NCBI GenBank assembly: GCA_021413965.1
Contig: JAIOPI010000026.1
Location: forward strand, 27,957-91,956
DNA from: Lentisphaerota bacterium
GTDB taxonomy: Bacteria > Verrucomicrobiota > Kiritimatiellia > UBA8416 > JAIOPI01
Reading direction: 5' to 3'
DNA: 64,000 nucleotides
In this document: piece after piece, positions 53,869 through 62,356 of the stretch
Layout: the number at the start of each line of letters is the position of its first letter
Numbering within the stretch: the stretch's first letter is position 1
The notes under the pieces: generated by a model
Seen by the model: the letters and a program-made list of their open reading frames with translations, nothing else
Database searches by the model: none
Told to the model about the DNA's origin: nothing
Program-made: the position numbers and the translations under genes

Positions 53869-53877
53869 TTTGTGGAG

Positions 53878-56800
53878 ATGAACCGGTCTGTCACGCGTCT
53901 ACTGCTGCCGCTGTTCCTGCTGGGCACCGGGGTGCGTCTTCAGGCGGCCGCGGAGACGCTCTCCGTCCATGCGTACGACCACAAGCGGCGCGTCGGTTTC
54001 GACGTCTACACGGGGTCGGCGCTGACGAACTTCCCGGCCCTGGTGCGGTTCCGTGGCGCCGATGGCTTCTACGCCGGGTTCGCGTCGACCAACGGTTACG
54101 ATCTGCGCTTCGCGGACGCCGATGGCCAGCGCCTCAATTTTGACGTCGAACGCTGGGACCCGGCCGGCGAGTCCACGGTCTGGGTGCAGGTGCCGTTGCT
54201 CACGAACGGCGCGGCGATCTGGGCGTACTGGGGCAATGCCGCCGCAGCGGACGCACCAGCCCCCTGCACGACGGACGGCTCGACGTGGTCGCAGGACTAC
54301 CGCGCGGTGTGGCACCTGGACGGCCTGAACGATGCGGGCCGGCATCCGGAGGCGACGGGCTCGGGCTTCGACGGAACGGATGCCGGCACCACGCTCCTGA
54401 CCGGGTTGGTGGCCAATGCCCGGAACTTTGCCGATGCCGCCGTGAACACGCGCCTGAACATCGATCAGGGCGGGACCCAGGCGTACACGTTCAGCGCCTG
54501 GGCGAAGCCAACCGCAGCTTCCCTGGAGGGCGGTATTCGCCATGTTCTGAGTACGGACGACGGTGGCTTCGATTGGTCGCTGGTGCAAATCGGAAGCCAC
54601 TGGTTCGTCGCCACGGGCAACGAGTACTGGGATTCGGGGATCTCCGTGAGCGCGGACGTGTGGCAGCATGTGGCGGCCGTGTTCATCCCGGGCACGGGGG
54701 TGCGGTTCTACAAGGACGGCGTCGAAGCCACGCTGGCCTCCATCGACTACGACGCCAGCGACTACGCCGTGACGATCGGCCGGAATCCGGGTTTCGGGGA
54801 GTTCTTCCAGGGTGGCATCGACGAGGCGCGGGTGTCGGCAACGGCGCGCTCCGCGGATTGGGTCCGGGCTGCCTACTCCAACCAGGTGGAGGGCTCGACG
54901 TTCGCGACACTCGGACCGGCGGAGTGGTCGCAGGGCATCGACAACTTGCCGGTTTCCGGAATCGTGACCGGTGCGGCCACGCTGAATGCCGTCCTGAACG
55001 CCGGCGGTACCAGCTTCTACGCCACCGTGTATTGGGGCCCGAGCGATGGCGGGACGAATCCGGCGCTTTGGAGTCACGCCCAGGCCGTGGGAGTCTGGGG
55101 GGGGAGCAAGACCAACATCGGCTACCGCGCCACGGCGGGCATTGCGGATGCCGGCACCAATTACTACACGTGGCGCGCGACGAACGGAACCGTCAGCTTC
55201 TGGGCGCGGCCGAGCATGTCGTGGGATACGAATCGCGAGTGGCGGGGCACGGCGGATCGTGTCTGGTCCACGCCCGGCAACTGGATCGGCGACAATGCGC
55301 CGGACAGCGTGGGTGAAAGCGCGCGCTTCACCGGTGGTGGTTCGGGGGCCGTCCGTCTGGCTGGGAACATCGTCCGCGCCGGACCGCTCTCCATCACGGG
55401 CGGTCACTACGAGTTTGTGGACACCAACGCCAGCCCTGGCGCACTGGCCGTGAACACGTTGCAGGTCGCCGGCGGCGAGGCGACGGTGGATGTTGGCCTG
55501 AGTGTCAGTGGCACCGTGACGGTGGCCGGCGGCGCCCTCACGCTGACCCGCCCCGCGGCCGTCCACGCGGGTCAGTTCGCGCTCAGGAGCGGAACGCTTG
55601 GTGTGCGGGGCGAACGCGAAGTTCCCAACTCCCTCAACCATTACGGGTACCACGCTTTCGATGTGGGCCTGGCCAACCTCGATGGCAACCGCGGGCTGAT
55701 GGCCGACGTGCCGTGGGGCCGCACCAACCTGACGGCGGGCCCGGGCGGTCGCGGGCTGGACTTCAACAGCGACGACGACTTCATCAACGCCGGCGCCGTC
55801 GGACGGGCCGACACCACCATGAACCTCTTCATCGGCTACCTGAATGCGCCCTCCAACGGTGCGTACCAGTTTCGCATCGAGGATGCGGACGACCTGGCTG
55901 TCCTGTGGCTAGACCTCAACCGCGATGGCGTCTTTGACCTGGCGGGCGGGGAACGCATGGCCAACACCGACGTGGGCGAGATCACGATCAAGACGTTGAC
56001 AGGCGGGCTGTCGTACCTGTTTGCCGTGGTTCACGGCGAAGCCGGCGGGGCGGCGTCCGTGAATGTCCAGGTCCGGACGCCCGGCATGGCCGCCCTGGCG
56101 ACGATTCAGCCGACGACTGATCCCAACCAGGCGGGGCTTTGGTCGGGGATTGCGACGGGGAGTGTTGACCTGGCCGCGATCCCCGTGGATGTCGCAGGGG
56201 ATGCGCGTGTGACCGCCGGCTACGGCACCGCGCGGGCGGCGCTTGGCCACGTGACCGTCTCGAACGGCGTCACCCTCGTGACGGCGGGCGCGCCGATCCG
56301 GTTCGCCAGCATGACGCTGGCACCCGGCGCGACGACCGTCGGGTTGGCGGCGGACGCACCGACGACGCTGACCGGAGCCGCGGGTTTGGACGGCTCTGGG
56401 GCCGCGGTGACAATCGCCAAGACCGGTTCCGGGGCGCTGGTTCTGGACAAAGCCGGCGGCAATCTGGGGCATGCGACCTTCGACGTGCGGACCGGTGCGC
56501 TGGCCGGGGTGCACGCGAACGCCTTCGGCACAAGCGCGGTGCGCCTCGACGGAGGCGAACTGATCCTGTCCAGCCCGGGCGGCGACATCACCTACACCAA
56601 CACGCTGACGGTGGCGGAGAACAGCAGTCTGACCGCCCGGCGGATCGGCGACGGCGCGGACGGACCACTCACCGTGTCAGCGGCGGGCGAACTGAGGATT
56701 GCGGACGGGAAGACGCTGGCGGCTGGCGCCACGAACGCCTACACGCTGCGCTTGCGGGGCCCCATCACGGGGGCCGGCACGCTGTGCGTGACCGGCGGCA

Positions 56801-59556
56801 CCGTGGTCATCGATGACACGGCCTTCGCAAACCTGCAGGTGGCGGGCGGCACCGCGCAGCTCAACGGCGAGCTTACCGTGCAGACGCTGGCGCAGAGCGG
56901 CGGCGTCATCGCCGGACTGACGAACGTCCTGACGGTCCTGAACGCGATCCAGTTGAGCGGTCCGGCGGACTTGCGAGGCGTGACGCTCAACGTGGGGGTC
57001 GCGGACCTGACCGTGAATCCCAACAGTACGCTGTGGTTCGACAATCTCCTGTCCTTGCACTCGGCCACGCTGCTGGACGACAACGCGCGGCTGGTCGTCG
57101 ACGGCTTCGGGCTCACGGCCACGGGTGACGTCACGGTGCCATACAACAGTGACCTGGTGCTGGGGGGGCCACTGAGCGTGGACCAGCTCTATCTGCGCGG
57201 CACGCTGAACGTGAGTGGCGCGATCACGGGCAACTCCGGCCTGCACGTCTGGCCGCGTGGTGACAGCAGCCGCGTGGTGACGAACCGGCTGCTGGGCAGC
57301 GCCGACGTGTACCTGGGCGATTCGAGCGAGCAGTGGGGCACCGTGTCGCTGGTGGCGAGCAATGCTTACACCGGAGCCACGCAGTTGCGTTACGCCAGCC
57401 TGCGGGCCGCGGATGGCGTTGGCTTGCCGACGAATAGCTGTGTCCTTCTGAGTGCCGGGGCTGCTGCCTGGCCAACGGTCTGGGAGACCAGCGGCCGGAT
57501 CGCGCGCAACATCGGCACGGCCGATGGTGAAATCTGCTGGCAGGATTGGGGTGGGGGATTCGCGGCGGTCGGCGGCGCCCTGACGGTCGCGCTGGAAGGC
57601 AACGCGCCGCTGACGTGGTCGAGCATCCGGCAGGGCTTCAATAATGCCGGCGTGCTCAGGCTGGGGTCGCGTCAGGCCACCCACCGCACCGAGCTGACCA
57701 ACCCGATCCGGGTCGACCGCAGCGGAGCGCAAATCCAGACGGCCAACAACCAGGCCCCGGTGGCCGGTTCGATCGATTTCACCAACGACATCGTGCGGCT
57801 TTCCGGCGTGCTTTCCGGCAACCTCGCGTGGAACAGCGATCAGATCTGGTTCAATCCCTACAGCGACTGGGTCTGGGGCTATCGCCGGGGGTTGCTCGAA
57901 CTCACGGCCACGAACACCTACTCGCAGCGCACGGTCATCGGCGCGGTCGCATTGGCGGCCGACGATGGCGTGGGGCTGCCGGCCCGCAGCATCCTGCTCT
58001 TTCAGTCGCCGGAGTGGGTCTGGGCGGAGAGCGTGCTGCTGACGCGCGGGACGTTCAGCCGGAATGTTGGCGGCGAGAGCGAAGTCACGGGCACCGTGTC
58101 CTGGGCCTGGGGCCCGGGCGGGTTCGCGGCGCGCGGCGGGGCGCTCTCGGTGTCGTTTCCGAATGCGGGTGGCCCGGTGGCCTGGGGCAGCTACAGTCGG
58201 GGGTTCAACAACCAGCCGCTGCAACTCAACTCGCAGTATGCCGACCATCCGGTCACGATCCGCGCGCCGATCAATCTGGAAGGCGGGGACCGCGCCATTG
58301 TGGTGTTCGACAACCCGCGCACCGACGCCGACGTGGCCATCCTGGCGGGTGCGCTATCCGGCATCACGCACGGGCAGCGCCTGGCCAAGACCGGTCCCGG
58401 CACGCTCTGGCTGCAAGGCACCAACACCTTCCAACAATACGTGGCGATCGACTGGGGCGCCCTGCGCGTGGACGATCCGGCCAAGCAGATCGCACCCGGC
58501 GCGACCATCTCCTTCTGGGATTGGCAGCGCGACGGCAACTGGCCGAAGACCCTGGAAACGCACGGATCGTTGGCGAAGAACCTCTCGGCCGACTGGCAGG
58601 CCGCGGACTGCATCAGCTTCGGGCAGGGCAGCGGCGGCTTCTCCGCGTACGGCGGCCCGCTGGCGGTGACACTGCATGGCGGCGCGACGCTGCCGTGGGA
58701 TGCCGGCGATGGCGGATTCGCCAATCGCTATCTCCACCTGGGGTCGCGGACGGCGAATAACGTGGTGACGCTGGCCAACGACCTCGACGTACGCGGCGGC
58801 TGGCGGCGGGTCTGCGTGTGGGACAATCCGCAATCCCGGAACGACTGGGCAGTATTGGCGGGCAGGGTCACCACGACAACCGGCGACGGCTTTGTCCAGG
58901 TGTTTGGCGACGGGATCCTGAAGCTGACGGGCAACAACGACACGATCAACTATGTGCGGGTGGAAGACCATGCCACGCTGATTGTGAACGGTACGGTGCG
59001 TTGCAGCGAGGCCGTGGACACCAACGACGGACAGAGTCCCGAGTACGCGTCGTTGCGCAACGGCCCCGGCACCGTGGCCACGCCGACCCTGGGCGGCACG
59101 GGCACGATCCTGACGCGCGACCTGCTGCTGCGCGGGTGGTCGTCCGCGAGCTACAGCACGCTGGCGCCGGGCGATGGCGGTGCGGGGACGCTGCGCGTGA
59201 CGACGAGCGGCAGCGAGGGCTTGCGGATGAATGCCTTCGCCACCTACGCCTGGGATCTGGGGCCGCGGACAGGCGATGCCGTGGCGGTGACGGGAAACCT
59301 GACCCTGGACAGCGGCTGGCGCCTCGATCTGCGCGGCGCCGGTGGCGTTCCGAATCGGGCCAAGGCCTACAATTTGTTCACGTACACGGGGACCTTCGCG
59401 GGCACGGTGACGCCCACGCTCGTCACGAACAACATCCCCGCGAACTGGGATATCAAGGGCCTGAATATCCTGCACGATACAACGAGCATGCCCAGACGCA
59501 TCTACCTGACGGGCCTCGAGGCGCAGTCAAGCGGTCTGCAGTTCATCGTCCGCTGA
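53878..59556 (+). CDS. Giant secreted DUF2341/LamG/PA14-like/autotransporter-repeat protein F
   Basis: This 1892-residue protein has a signal peptide (about 1-24). Domains: one DUF2341 (about 30-140), one LamG (140-345), an Fn3-like set (349-450) and a REWRGTADRVWSTPGNWIGD block. A PA14-like insertion follows (about 583-740, with YQFRIEDADDLAVLWLDLNRDG), then a long beta-helix of autotransporter-associated repeats to the end (GPGTLWLQGTNTFQQ, GGTGTILTRDLLLRG, LTLDSGWRLDLRGAGG). Compared with protein B it lacks one DUF2341-LamG pair and gains the PA14-like part. No translocator barrel follows. It ends GLQFIVR. The start is the ATG just before the signal peptide; its ribosome-binding site is weak. 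Confidence 0.87.
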   Translation: MNRSVTRLLLPLFLLGTGVRLQAAAETLSVHAYDHKRRVGFDVYTGSALTNFPALVRFRGADGFYAGFASTNGYDLRFADADGQRLNFDVERWDPAGESTVWVQVPLLTNGAAIWAYWGNAAAADAPAPCTTDGSTWSQDYRAVWHLDGLNDAGRHPEATGSGFDGTDAGTTLLTGLVANARNFADAAVNTRLNIDQGGTQAYTFSAWAKPTAASLEGGIRHVLSTDDGGFDWSLVQIGSHWFVATGNEYWDSGISVSADVWQHVAAVFIPGTGVRFYKDGVEATLASIDYDASDYAVTIGRNPGFGEFFQGGIDEARVSATARSADWVRAAYSNQVEGSTFATLGPAEWSQGIDNLPVSGIVTGAATLNAVLNAGGTSFYATVYWGPSDGGTNPALWSHAQAVGVWGGSKTNIGYRATAGIADAGTNYYTWRATNGTVSFWARPSMSWDTNREWRGTADRVWSTPGNWIGDNAPDSVGESARFTGGGSGAVRLAGNIVRAGPLSITGGHYEFVDTNASPGALAVNTLQVAGGEATVDVGLSVSGTVTVAGGALTLTRPAAVHAGQFALRSGTLGVRGEREVPNSLNHYGYHAFDVGLANLDGNRGLMADVPWGRTNLTAGPGGRGLDFNSDDDFINAGAVGRADTTMNLFIGYLNAPSNGAYQFRIEDADDLAVLWLDLNRDGVFDLAGGERMANTDVGEITIKTLTGGLSYLFAVVHGEAGGAASVNVQVRTPGMAALATIQPTTDPNQAGLWSGIATGSVDLAAIPVDVAGDARVTAGYGTARAALGHVTVSNGVTLVTAGAPIRFASMTLAPGATTVGLAADAPTTLTGAAGLDGSGAAVTIAKTGSGALVLDKAGGNLGHATFDVRTGALAGVHANAFGTSAVRLDGGELILSSPGGDITYTNTLTVAENSSLTARRIGDGADGPLTVSAAGELRIADGKTLAAGATNAYTLRLRGPITGAGTLCVTGGTVVIDDTAFANLQVAGGTAQLNGELTVQTLAQSGGVIAGLTNVLTVLNAIQLSGPADLRGVTLNVGVADLTVNPNSTLWFDNLLSLHSATLLDDNARLVVDGFGLTATGDVTVPYNSDLVLGGPLSVDQLYLRGTLNVSGAITGNSGLHVWPRGDSSRVVTNRLLGSADVYLGDSSEQWGTVSLVASNAYTGATQLRYASLRAADGVGLPTNSCVLLSAGAAAWPTVWETSGRIARNIGTADGEICWQDWGGGFAAVGGALTVALEGNAPLTWSSIRQGFNNAGVLRLGSRQATHRTELTNPIRVDRSGAQIQTANNQAPVAGSIDFTNDIVRLSGVLSGNLAWNSDQIWFNPYSDWVWGYRRGLLELTATNTYSQRTVIGAVALAADDGVGLPARSILLFQSPEWVWAESVLLTRGTFSRNVGGESEVTGTVSWAWGPGGFAARGGALSVSFPNAGGPVAWGSYSRGFNNQPLQLNSQYADHPVTIRAPINLEGGDRAIVVFDNPRTDADVAILAGALSGITHGQRLAKTGPGTLWLQGTNTFQQYVAIDWGALRVDDPAKQIAPGATISFWDWQRDGNWPKTLETHGSLAKNLSADWQAADCISFGQGSGGFSAYGGPLAVTLHGGATLPWDAGDGGFANRYLHLGSRTANNVVTLANDLDVRGGWRRVCVWDNPQSRNDWAVLAGRVTTTTGDGFVQVFGDGILKLTGNNDTINYVRVEDHATLIVNGTVRCSEAVDTNDGQSPEYASLRNGPGTVATPTLGGTGTILTRDLLLRGWSSASYSTLAPGDGGAGTLRVTTSGSEGLRMNAFATYAWDLGPRTGDAVAVTGNLTLDSGWRLDLRGAGGVPNRAKAYNLFTYTGTFAGTVTPTLVTNNIPANWDIKGLNILHDTTSMPRRIYLTGLEAQSSGLQFIVR

Positions 59557-59669
59557 CAAACTAGGCACTTCCGGGAATAGCAGGGGATTTTCTATTGATG
59601 AATGCGCGATGACCGGCTGCGAGAAGGGCTCGACCAAGCAGTTCGGTTAACCCATCCACCACCCGCTAT

Positions 59670-60800
59670 TCAGGGACGGATGTCCGTCGGTGTGCACACG
59701 CGGATCGTCAGTTCGCCGTGCCGTCTGTCATACGGAGGATCACCGGAAGGCGTGACCAGGTAGTTTCGGCCGTGCGGATAGTGCGCGCGGAAGACCGCCA
59801 TCGCCGAACTGTCGAACGCGCCCGGATCCCACTTGCATTCGATCGCGTCCACGGCGTCACGCCGGTGGGTCAGGACGAAGTCCACCTCGTGTCCCGCTTT
59901 ATCGCGCCAGTAGCGGATGGGAGTATCCGGGAAATGGGCTTGCAGATGTTCTACGATGAGGTGCTCCCAGAGCAAGCCGAAGTCCTCGGATCGCAGCGGA
60001 TCCCAGCCGCGGGCAAAACTCACGAAGCCCGTGTCGAAGCCATAAACCTTGGGCTGCTTAACGACTTCGTTCTGTCCTCCGCCATGAAACGGGCGCAGGA
60101 CCGTGACGGCATGCGTGATTTCCAGGGCGCGAATATGACTCTCGACCGTGGGGCGCGTGATGCCGAGCGCGGTGGCGGTTTTGGTCACCTCGAACTGCCC
60201 GCCGCTCTGGCGCAACAGGTATTCCAGAAGCGCGGTGAACCGGTTCATGTCGCGAAAGCCGAACAGGCGCTGGATATCACGCGCGTAAAAGGAGTCCATC
60301 CATTCCCGGTAAAACGAGGGCTGTTTCGTGGCCGCCAGAAGCGCGGGTGGCAGTCCGCCGTGATAGAGGCGCTGCGGCAGCCGCACCCCGAAGGCGGAAA
60401 GCTCATCCCACAATACGGGCGTCAAGTGCACGATACGCTTGCGACCGGTCAAGGTATCACGAAATTTCTTGCTCGCCGCCAAGGTGGAGGAGCCCGTCGC
60501 CAGCAGCTTGAGTTTAGGAAATCCGTCCGCGCCGATCTTCAGCACGCGGGCGGGATCGCGCAACTGATGGATTTCGTCGAATACGACGATCGGCTTGGCG
60601 CAACCGCGAAAAAAAACTTGGGGATCGCGCACCATGTCCTCGACGGATGGGAGGTCGCAATTCAGGTATAGCGTACGTTCCGGGTCGAGGCATTCGGCCA
60701 GCGTCGTCTTGCCGGCCCGCCGCACGCCGGACAGCCAGACGATCGGCGCCTCGGTCCAGGCATGCCTGATCCGATGCATCCAGAAGGGGCGTGCATTCAT
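59670..60800 (-). CDS. AAA-family ATPase with DUF4143 domain
   Basis: This 376-residue protein has Walker A GVRRAGKT (25-32), Walker B IVVFDEIH (Asp75, Glu76) and sensor-like LLATGSS. A winged-helix segment follows (GGQFEVTKTATALGITRPTVESHIRAL), then the DUF4143 nuclease-like C-terminus (YWRDKAGHEVDFVL, DAIECKWD). Members are widespread and variable between strains; their biochemical role is not established. It is intact and full-length, unlike the fragment at 4230. The start is the ATG at 60800. It is monocistronic. Confidence 0.88.
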   Translation of the reverse strand: MNARPFWMHRIRHAWTEAPIVWLSGVRRAGKTTLAECLDPERTLYLNCDLPSVEDMVRDPQVFFRGCAKPIVVFDEIHQLRDPARVLKIGADGFPKLKLLATGSSTLAASKKFRDTLTGRKRIVHLTPVLWDELSAFGVRLPQRLYHGGLPPALLAATKQPSFYREWMDSFYARDIQRLFGFRDMNRFTALLEYLLRQSGGQFEVTKTATALGITRPTVESHIRALEITHAVTVLRPFHGGGQNEVVKQPKVYGFDTGFVSFARGWDPLRSEDFGLLWEHLIVEHLQAHFPDTPIRYWRDKAGHEVDFVLTHRRDAVDAIECKWDPGAFDSSAMAVFRAHYPHGRNYLVTPSGDPPYDRRHGELTIRVCTPTDIRP

Positions 60801-60816
60801 GTCGGCATACTATACG

Positions 60817-60831
60817 TTTGGAGTATCCAAA
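60817..60831. promoter_or_regulatory. Inverted-repeat operator candidate of the DUF4143 ATPase
   Basis: TTTGGAGTATCCAAA is a perfect 6-bp inverted repeat with a three-base centre, 17 bases upstream of the ATPase start. It lies where a repressor would block transcription or translation; no regulator gene is adjacent. Confidence 0.35.
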
Positions 60832-60939
60832 TGTAAAGCATGATATACCGGCTGCTTCCCCGAATCCTTAGCGAAGGAACCGTGCCACATTTGCCGCCGA
60901 AGAGCCGAAGGCCGAAGATTCACCACCCGCTCCGCTGGA

Positions 60940-61127
60940 GGTCGGATGAGAAGGCACGGAGTTGCAGGCAGGAGAAGACGGCATGACTCCTCCTCTTCCT
61001 CCACGGTGAGTGTTGCGCGGATTGGTCGCGTCGCGAAGCGACCAAACCGCGCAACACACACCGAGGAGGAATAGGAGGAGTCATGACGTCTTCTCCTGCC
61101 TGCAACTCCGTGACTTATCATCCGACC
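60940..61127. repeat. 188-bp near-perfect inverted repeat
   Basis: Two 90-base arms (60940-61029 and 61038-61127) are inverted copies with about seven mismatches and an eight-base loop. Both arms carry GGAGGAGTCATG, that is, a ribosome-binding site plus start codon facing outward. It resembles a miniature transposable element or an inverted duplication. No coding sequence inside is convincing. It ends about nine bases before the SGNH gene. Confidence 0.8.
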
Positions 61128-61135
61128 GTTCTGAC

Positions 61136-62227
61136 GTGTTCCCGACCCAACAAGAAAGAAGACGCCTCTGGTTGCTGCGGCTGCTTACGGCGGCAGTTGC
61201 CGTGAGCGCGGCGCTGGCCTTGGCGGAGGTGGGACTGAAGTGGCTTCGGCCCGCCTTTACGCCGGCCGTCTTCAGGCGTCCGCAGTTTGTCGCCACGGAC
61301 GGTCGCATCTTCGAGACAGACAAACTGCTAGTCGATGTCGACTACGCGCACAAGCAGCGGTTCGCCGTGGACAAGCCACGGGGTACGATTCGAATCGCGC
61401 TGGTGGGCGGCTCGACCGTGGAGGAACTCGGCGATGCGCCGCCGCTGAGTCGAGCGCTGGTCGAGGCCGGAATCGCGCGGAAGGTGGAAATTCTGAACTT
61501 CGGCCTGTGCGGCTGCGGGAGCGAGAGGGAGGTTCTGGCCACGGCGCAGGCGCTGGAGATGGGCGCGGATGTTGTTGTCTTCTACACGGGGCACAACGAA
61601 TTTGTCAGCGAAGCCAATGCCCTGACCTATCGCACACCCAACTGGTTGTGGCGCCACTCCGAGGTCCTTCAGCTCTGCTTTGGTCCGGCCTGGGTGGGCG
61701 AGCCGGGCCGGTTCTACAGCCGTGAAGAGAAGGAAGGCGTGTACGCGCGGTTTCATGAGAACCTGCAGACGGCGGTCTCGCTGTGCCGGGGGCGGGGGGT
61801 GGTGGCGGTGGTGGGCGTGCCCCCCACGAACCTGCTGGAACCGCCCTTGATCTATACCTGTGGCATGTACGATGTCGGATCCTTGCCGCCGGAGCCTTAC
61901 CATCATTATCATCGCGGCATGGAGCTTGTGCGACATGGCAAGATCGGCGAAGGCATGGACGCACTCGAGGAAGCCGTCGACGAGTCGCCGCGCCCGTGGC
62001 GCGCCACCCGGCGCATCAAGCGGATTCTCAGGGACCTGGCCGCGGAGAATTCCCTGCCGCTGGCCGACGTGGATGGGCGCCTGCGCGCCAAAGATCCCTC
62101 GGGCTTCCCCAACCCGGGCGTCTTCGTCGATCATTGCCACTTGAACGGCTACGGCAAGATGCTTCTTCTTGAGACGTTTTTCAAGGCGATCGTCGAGGCG
62201 CGTGGGCCGGCGTCGGGCGGGACGTAG
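61136..62227 (+). CDS. Membrane-anchored SGNH-fold hydrolase/acyltransferase 1
   Basis: This 363-residue protein has a single N-terminal transmembrane helix (LLRLLTAAVAVSAALALAEV, about 11-30) and an extracytoplasmic SGNH domain. Block I is ALVGGSTVEE, block III VVFYTGHNEF, and block V is VFVDHCHLNGYGKMLL (Asp and His). Such proteins are O-acyl transferases or esterases acting on surface glycans. The frame is open further upstream into the inverted repeat, where translation is implausible; GTG at 61136 is therefore taken, although no ribosome-binding site is obvious. An ATG with strong GGAGGAG at 61083 is in another frame, so a frameshift is possible. Confidence 0.75.
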   Translation: MFPTQQERRRLWLLRLLTAAVAVSAALALAEVGLKWLRPAFTPAVFRRPQFVATDGRIFETDKLLVDVDYAHKQRFAVDKPRGTIRIALVGGSTVEELGDAPPLSRALVEAGIARKVEILNFGLCGCGSEREVLATAQALEMGADVVVFYTGHNEFVSEANALTYRTPNWLWRHSEVLQLCFGPAWVGEPGRFYSREEKEGVYARFHENLQTAVSLCRGRGVVAVVGVPPTNLLEPPLIYTCGMYDVGSLPPEPYHHYHRGMELVRHGKIGEGMDALEEAVDESPRPWRATRRIKRILRDLAAENSLPLADVDGRLRAKDPSGFPNPGVFVDHCHLNGYGKMLLLETFFKAIVEARGPASGGT

Positions 62228-62291
62228 CCCGCTCCCGGCAGAAGCGGGCTACGTCCCGCCGTGTAGCCCGCGCTTGCCGAGCGCGGGTTCG
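62224..62291. repeat. Two REP-like hairpins between the SGNH genes
   Basis: GTAGCCCGCT and AGCGGGCTAC form a 10-bp stem at 62224-62252, and GTAGCCCGCGCT with AGCGCGGGTTC form a second at 62263-62291. They start within the first SGNH stop codon. They may act as an intercistronic RNA-stabilising structure or be dispersed palindromes; no T-run follows. Confidence 0.55.
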
Positions 62292-62356
62292 ATGCCGGGC
62301 AAAGCGGCAACTGCCGGCTTGCGCCGGTTCCGGCAAACAGAGAGACTTCCGCACAG

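Noticed and set aside
32661..59556. Type Va autotransporters
   Set aside because: B and F contain autotransporter-associated strand repeats but have no C-terminal beta-barrel translocator; both end within a few residues of the last repeat domain.
20575..59556. CRISPR array or tandem DNA repeats
   Set aside because: The repeats are degenerate protein-coding modules of hundreds of codons, not short direct repeats with spacers; no CRISPR-like array is seen anywhere in the window.
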